Source: Xylophilus sp.
GTDB taxonomy: Bacteria > Pseudomonadota > Gammaproteobacteria > Burkholderiales > Burkholderiaceae_C
Direction: 5' to 3'
Length of the DNA stretch: 62,328 nt
Assembly (NCBI GenBank): GCA_009914555.1
Contig: WNDY01000021.1
Span: 1 to 62,328 of the forward strand
The position numbers and the translations under genes are program-made. Positions within the stretch are counted from its first letter, which is position 1, and every line of letters begins with the position of its first letter. This document shows, one piece after another, positions 58,601 through 62,328 of the stretch. The notes below the pieces were generated by a model. That model saw only the letters and a program-made list of their open reading frames with translations, made no database searches and was not told the origin of the DNA.

Positions 58601-60022
58601 CTATTTCCGGCCGTAACTGTCCTCGTAGCGCACGATGTCGTCCTCGCCGAGGTAGCTGCCCGACTGTACCTCGATGATTTCCAGCTCGATCGCGCCGGGG
58701 TTGCGCAGCCGGTGCACCGCGCCCAGCGGGATGTAGGTGGACTGGTTCTCCGTCAGCAGGAAGGTCTCGCCGTCGCGCGTGACCTCGGCCGTGCCGCGCA
58801 CGACGATCCAGTGCTCGGCGCGGTGGTGGTGCTTCTGCAAACTCAGTGCCGCGCCGGGCTTGACGCCGATGCGCTTGACCTGGAAGCGCTCGCCCGCGTC
58901 CACGCCGTCGTACCAGCCCCAGGGGCGGGCCACGCGGCGGTGCACCAGGGCTGCGGCGTCGCCGCGCGTCTCCAGCGCGGCGACCACATGCTTCACCTGC
59001 TCGGCATGGCTGCGCGCCGCCACCAGCAGTGCGTCGGGCGTGTCCACCACCAGCAGGTCGCGCACGCCCAGGGCCACCACGGTGCGGTGCGGCGCATGGA
59101 TGTAGGTGCCCTGGGAGTCCACCGCCAGCCCACGGCCGGCGATGCGGTTGCCGTCGGCGTCGGCCGGCGTCAGCGCGGCCACGGCGTTCCAGCTGCCGAC
59201 GTCGCTCCAGGCGCCGGTGAACGGCACCACGGCGATGTCCGCATGGTGCTCCATCACCGCGTAGTTGATGCTCTCGCTGCGCGCGGCGGTGAATGCGGCG
59301 GCATCGGGCCGCACGAAGCTGCCGTCGCGCGTGGCGCCTTCCATGGCACGGCGGCAGGGGGCGAGGATGTCGGGCGCGTGCGCCGCCAGCGCATCGATCA
59401 GCGCCTTCGCGCGGCAGAGGAAGATGCCGGCGTTCCACAGCACGCGGCCTTCGAGCAGCAGCGCCTGGGCGGCGGCCTCGGCCGGTTTCTCGATGAAGCG
59501 CTCGACCTGCCGGCCCGCGCCGTCCGCTCGCAGGGCGCCGTAGCGGATGTAGCCGTAGGCCGTGCTCGGAAAGCTCGGCACTACGCCGAAGGTGACGATG
59601 GCGCCGCCCTCGGCCGCCGCACGGCCCTGCTCGACCATGGCGGCGAAGGCTTCGGCATCGGGGATGTGGTGGTCGGCCGGGCAGAACAGCAGCAGGGCGT
59701 CCGGCGCGACCGACAGCGCGGCCAGCGCCATCGCCGGCGCGGTGTTGCGCGCGGCGGGCTCCAGCAGGATGGGGCCGGGCAGGCCGGCGGCGCGCTGCGT
59801 GTCGGCCACGGCGAAGCGGTACTCCTCGGCGGCCACGCAGATCGCCTCCTGCGGCCGGCCGGCGAGCCCGGCGACCCGCTCCAGCGTAAGCTGCAGCAGG
59901 CTCTTGTCCTGGATCAGCGGCACGAACTGCTTGGGCCAAGATCTGCGCGACAGCGGCCACAGCCGCGTGCCGGAGCCGCCGCAGAGGATGACGGGAAGGC
60001 GCGGGGAGGGTGGAAGGGTCAT
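58601..60022 (-). CDS. Mannose-1-phosphate guanylyltransferase/mannose-6-phosphate isomerase
   Basis: This bifunctional enzyme makes GDP-mannose for surface polysaccharides. The 473-residue protein has the nucleotidyltransferase motif [20 protein letters not shown] and the FIEKP substrate lysine. [15 protein letters not shown] follows, with a C-terminal cupin isomerase holding [20 protein letters not shown]. It is of the CpsB/AlgA/ManC type. ATG 60022 begins the family homology. It is followed by the M48 protease and is divergent from moaC. Confidence 0.94.
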   Translation of the reverse strand: MTLPPSPRLPVILCGGSGTRLWPLSRRSWPKQFVPLIQDKSLLQLTLERVAGLAGRPQEAICVAAEEYRFAVADTQRAAGLPGPILLEPAARNTAPAMALAALSVAPDALLLFCPADHHIPDAEAFAAMVEQGRAAAEGGAIVTFGVVPSFPSTAYGYIRYGALRADGAGRQVERFIEKPAEAAAQALLLEGRVLWNAGIFLCRAKALIDALAAHAPDILAPCRRAMEGATRDGSFVRPDAAAFTAARSESINYAVMEHHADIAVVPFTGAWSDVGSWNAVAALTPADADGNRIAGRGLAVDSQGTYIHAPHRTVVALGVRDLLVVDTPDALLVAARSHAEQVKHVVAALETRGDAAALVHRRVARPWGWYDGVDAGERFQVKRIGVKPGAALSLQKHHHRAEHWIVVRGTAEVTRDGETFLLTENQSTYIPLGAVHRLRNPGAIELEIIEVQSGSYLGEDDIVRYEDSYGRK

Positions 60023-60091
60023 GGGTGGCACGGATGGGCTGCTGCGCGGAACGTAGCACGGAAGTCGGGCGGCTGCCGCCACAATCCGCGC

Positions 60092-60586
60092 ATGACTGCC
60101 GATCTTTCCCCCCCGCTCACCCATTTCGACGCCGAGGGCCGGGCCCACATGGTCGACGTGGCCGGCAAGCCCGCCACCCGCCGCACCGCCGTGGCCCACG
60201 GCCGCATCTGCATGCAGCCGGCCACGCTCGCACTGGTGCGCTCGGGCACGGCGAAGAAGGGCGACGTGCTGGGCATCGCCCGCATCGCCGGCATCCAGGC
60301 CGCCAAGAAGGCCAGCGACCTGGTGCCGCTGTGCCACCCGCTGGCACTCACGCGCGTGGCGATCGCGTTCGACACCGAGGACACGCCCGCGCCGGCCGTG
60401 ACCTGCACCGCCACGGTCGAGACGGTCGGCCCGACCGGCGTGGAGATCGAGGCGCTGGCTGCGGTGCAGACCGCGCTGCTGACCGTCTACGACATGTGCA
60501 AAACGGTGGACCGCGGCATGGTCATCGACGCGGTGCGCGTGCTGGAGAAGCACGGCGGCGCGTCCGGCAGCTTCGTCGCCGGATGA
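60092..60586 (+). CDS. moaC: Cyclic pyranopterin monophosphate synthase MoaC
   Basis: MoaC forms cyclic pyranopterin phosphate in molybdenum-cofactor synthesis. The 164-residue protein has [20 protein letters not shown] and [20 protein letters not shown]. The active-site segments [20 protein letters not shown] and [12 protein letters not shown] carry the conserved aspartate and lysine. Other moa genes are not adjacent. The stop overlaps the next LysR gene (ATGA), an odd pairing for a biosynthetic gene. Confidence 0.97.
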   Translation: MTADLSPPLTHFDAEGRAHMVDVAGKPATRRTAVAHGRICMQPATLALVRSGTAKKGDVLGIARIAGIQAAKKASDLVPLCHPLALTRVAIAFDTEDTPAPAVTCTATVETVGPTGVEIEALAAVQTALLTVYDMCKTVDRGMVIDAVRVLEKHGGASGSFVAG

Positions 60587-61497
60587 ACCTCTCGCTGCGC
60601 CACATGCGGGCCTTCATGGCCCTGGCGGACCTGCGCAGCTTCACCCGCGCGGCGGAGCACTGCTGTCTGACGCAGAGCGCCTTCAGCGCGCTCATCGCCA
60701 ACCTGGAGGCCGACCTCGGCGTGCGGCTCTTCTCGCGCAGCACGCGCAACGTGGAGCTCACGGCCGAAGGACAGGTCTTCCTCGGCACCGTGTGCCATCT
60801 GCTGCCCGAGACCGAGCGTGCGCTGGCCGAGATCAAGGACCATGTCGAACGGCGCAAGGGGCGGGTGACGGTGGCCGCCCTGCCGTCGATCGCCTCGGGC
60901 ATCCTGCCCGCGCTGATCGCCCGCTTCGGCCGCGACTATCCCGGCATCGCGGTGCAGGTGCAGGACGTGGCCAGCACGGTCTGCCTGGAGATGGTGCGCG
61001 ACCGCAAGGTCGATTTCGCCTTGTGTGCGGCGGCATCGCCGAGATCCGACATCTCCATCGACGTGCTCGCGCACGACACGTTCTTCTTCATCTGCCCGCC
61101 GGGCCACCGGCTGGCGCAGCGCAAGCGCCTGTCGGTGCAGGACGTGGTGGACGTTCCGATCGTTGGCTTCGAGAGCAACAGCAGCATCAGCCAGCACCTC
61201 GACGCGGCCATCTATCCGCAGCAGTGGCGCCGCTCGCGGCATGTCAACAGCCTCTCGACGGCGGCAGGCTTCGTCGCCGCCGGCCTGGGCGTGACCATCG
61301 CGCCGACTCTGGCGCTCTACCAGTTCCGCTCGACCGGACTGCGGGCGATACCACTGACGCTGCCGCTCAACGAGCGCGCCATCTGCCTGGCGCAGCGGCG
61401 CGAGGCGACCGAATCGCTCGCGGTGCAGGCATTCGTCGCGTTGCTGCGCGAGCATTTTCCGCAGGCGGTGCAGAAAATCGAGACCCGGCTCGGCTGA
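60583..61497 (+). CDS. LysR-family regulator next to the truncated Bug receptor gene
   Basis: The 304-residue protein has the LysR helix-turn-helix ([38 protein letters not shown]) and the effector domain ([40 protein letters not shown]). It overlaps moaC by four bases and is followed on the same strand by a Bug receptor gene with two inverted repeats in front. Such LysR-Bug pairs commonly precede catabolic operons, which here have been cut off by the IS. Confidence 0.93.
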   Translation: MNLSLRHMRAFMALADLRSFTRAAEHCCLTQSAFSALIANLEADLGVRLFSRSTRNVELTAEGQVFLGTVCHLLPETERALAEIKDHVERRKGRVTVAALPSIASGILPALIARFGRDYPGIAVQVQDVASTVCLEMVRDRKVDFALCAAASPRSDISIDVLAHDTFFFICPPGHRLAQRKRLSVQDVVDVPIVGFESNSSISQHLDAAIYPQQWRRSRHVNSLSTAAGFVAAGLGVTIAPTLALYQFRSTGLRAIPLTLPLNERAICLAQRREATESLAVQAFVALLREHFPQAVQKIETRLG

Positions 61498-61532
61498 CGG
61501 CCGCTGCCGTGCGGGCAGGTACGCCGGAATTC

Positions 61533-61547
61533 ATCGAAGTTTTCGAT
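61533..61547. promoter_or_regulatory. Inverted repeat ATCGAA-N3-TTCGAT before the Bug gene
   Basis: A perfect 6-3-6 inverted repeat lies 36 bases after the LysR stop and 80 before the receptor start. It is a candidate LysR binding site. Confidence 0.55.
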
Positions 61548-61563
61548 ATTCCTAGAAAAATTA

Positions 61564-61580
61564 TCCATCCACTGGATGGA
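61564..61580. promoter_or_regulatory. Inverted repeat TCCATCC-N3-GGATGGA before the Bug gene
   Basis: This perfect 7-3-7 inverted repeat is centred 32 bases after the one at 61533, about three helical turns. A further palindrome, GGATGCATCC, follows near 61593-61602. The pair fits recognition and activation sites of a LysR protein. Confidence 0.55.
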
Positions 61581-61627
61581 AGCGGCGTCCTAGGATGCAT
61601 CCACAAACATCCCAGGAGACACGCAGC

Positions 61628-62012
61628 ATGGAGACATTTGCCCGGTTCATCGCACGCGGCCTGGTGCTGCTCGCGTGCGCCTTTGCGGCGTCGGCGCATG
61701 CCGCCGCGGACGACTATCCGGCCAAGCCGGTGCGGCTGATCGTCGGCATGGCACCCGGCGGCGCCAACGACACGGTGGCCCGCCTGATGGCGGCGGAGCT
61801 GTCCAAGAGCTGGCCGCAGCCGGTCGTGGTCGACAACAAGCCCGGCGCCAACAGCACCATCGCCACGGCCGAGCTCAAGCGGTCGCCGGCCGACGGCTAC
61901 ACGCTGATGCTGGTCATCTCCTCGCACGTGACCAATACGCTGCTCTATCCCGGCCTCAGTTACACGCTGGCGGACTTCGCGCCGGTGTTCCTCATCGCGG
62001 ACACACCGTTTG
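61628..62012 (+). pseudogene. Bug-family receptor truncated by IS insertion
   Basis: The frame starts at ATG 61628 with AGGAG at 61614-61618. It encodes a signal peptide (GLVLLACAFAASAHAAADDY) and the first third of a Bug protein (PAKPVRLIVGMAPGGANDTV, VVDNKPGANSTIATAELKRS, VTNTLLYPGLSYTLADFAPV). The homology stops at TPFV, where the IS terminal repeat begins at 62013. The frame continues into the IS to a stop at 62080. About 195 residues are missing, so the product cannot fold as a receptor. Confidence 0.9.
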
Positions 62013-62328
62013 TGATCTTGCCCCTGATTTACGGACACCTATCTAAGCGACATTGGCCAGCTCGTACTGCTCTGGGCTGAGGTAGCCCAGGGTCGAGTGC
62101 AGCCGGATCCGATTGTAGTCAACCTCAATGTAGTCAAACACATGAGCCTTGGCCTGCTCCCGTGTGGCGAGGTGTTCACCATGGATGGCCTCGACCTTCA
62201 GACTGTGGTTCCAACTCTCCATTGCTGCGTTGTCGTAGCAGTTGCCTCTGGCACTCATGCTGGCGATCAAAGCGTATTGCTCCAACAGGGCGCGGTGCTC
62301 GCGCGAGCAGTATTGGCTACCACGGTCA
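62013..62328 (-). mobile_element. IS3-family insertion sequence, orfB end (partial)
   Basis: The element enters with TGATCTTGCCCCTGATTTAC and ACGGACACC (62013-62039), the inverted partner of the terminal repeat at 280-316. It runs 316 bases to the window edge. It carries the C-terminal part of OrfB on the minus strand. Orientation and end type are those expected if the copy continues to the right. Confidence 0.92.
62043..62328 (-). CDS. IS3-family transposase OrfB, C-terminal part (partial)
   Basis: The visible 94 residues of the integrase-core transposase start at the window edge with [20 protein letters not shown], where the first aspartate is the second catalytic acid of the DDE triad. 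They continue through [20 protein letters not shown] with the catalytic glutamate, and end in [20 protein letters not shown] and a TAG at 62043-62045. The upstream part lies outside the window. Confidence 0.93.
   Translation of the reverse strand, partial: DRGSQYCSREHRALLEQYALIASMSARGNCYDNAAMESWNHSLKVEAIHGEHLATREQAKAHVFDYIEVDYNRIRLHSTLGYLSPEQYELANVA

Overview
The window is a high-GC segment of a betaproteobacterial chromosome, most likely from the Comamonadaceae (Variovorax, Acidovorax or a relative). This rests on protein resemblance, on gene orders such as the sdh-gltA and mdh-acnB blocks with a GntR regulator, and on the abundance of Bug-type (TctC-like) receptors. No taxon was tested by a search. 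Most of it is core metabolism, with an accessory edge at each end.

Ends: positions 1-316 and 62013-62328 are opposite ends of an IS3-family element. Both lie in the same orientation, and each runs exactly 316 bases to the window edge. At the left the IS has removed the start of a LysR regulator gene; at the right it has cut a Bug receptor gene.

1.2-8.2 kb: an Lrp/AsnC regulator; serS with a tRNA-Ser(CGA) 22 bases behind it and a shared terminator; an ABC transporter (receptor, permease, ATPase); and a true TetR-type repressor divergent from a TetX-like flavin monooxygenase. The last pair shares two tetO-like operators, and the monooxygenase carries an apparent 3' frameshift.

8.2-16.3 kb: trehalose operon otsB-GH15-otsA, CCA-adding enzyme, an RcnB-like protein and a membrane diguanylate cyclase.

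16.3-20.2 kb: bacterioferritin divergent from ahpC-ahpF (peroxide defence) and a decayed DUF4198 gene.

20.2-32.8 kb: a TCA block. sdhCDAB-sdhE-gltA and a GntR regulator lie on the minus strand. mdh, a trans-aconitate methyltransferase, a CitE-like lyase, a small exported protein and acnB lie on the plus strand. A near-perfect palindrome sits in the shared divergent region.

33-40 kb: a PPOX-fold protein, ybgC-tolQ-tolR-tolA (no tolB or pal), and an aminotransferase-nusB-ribH-ribBX chain with overlapping start and stop codons.

40-49.6 kb: a TonB siderophore receptor, a degenerate HD-GYP protein, a periplasmic glutathione peroxidase, a GST, purB, an SsuA-like receptor, an arylsulfotransferase-like protein and YaeQ. 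Between the glutathione peroxidase and the GST lies a strongly structured intergenic element: a three-way junction with a CU-rich loop, preceded by a sigmaE-like promoter. It is the best candidate here for something undescribed.

49.6-62 kb: an uncharacterised catabolic cluster (LysR, amidohydrolase, SDR, Bug receptor, carboxymuconolactone-decarboxylase-like protein, dimeric-barrel protein); a yybP-ykoY manganese riboswitch ahead of a TerC gene; small membrane proteins; an M48 protease; a ManC/CpsB-type enzyme; moaC; and a LysR regulator upstream of the IS-truncated Bug receptor.
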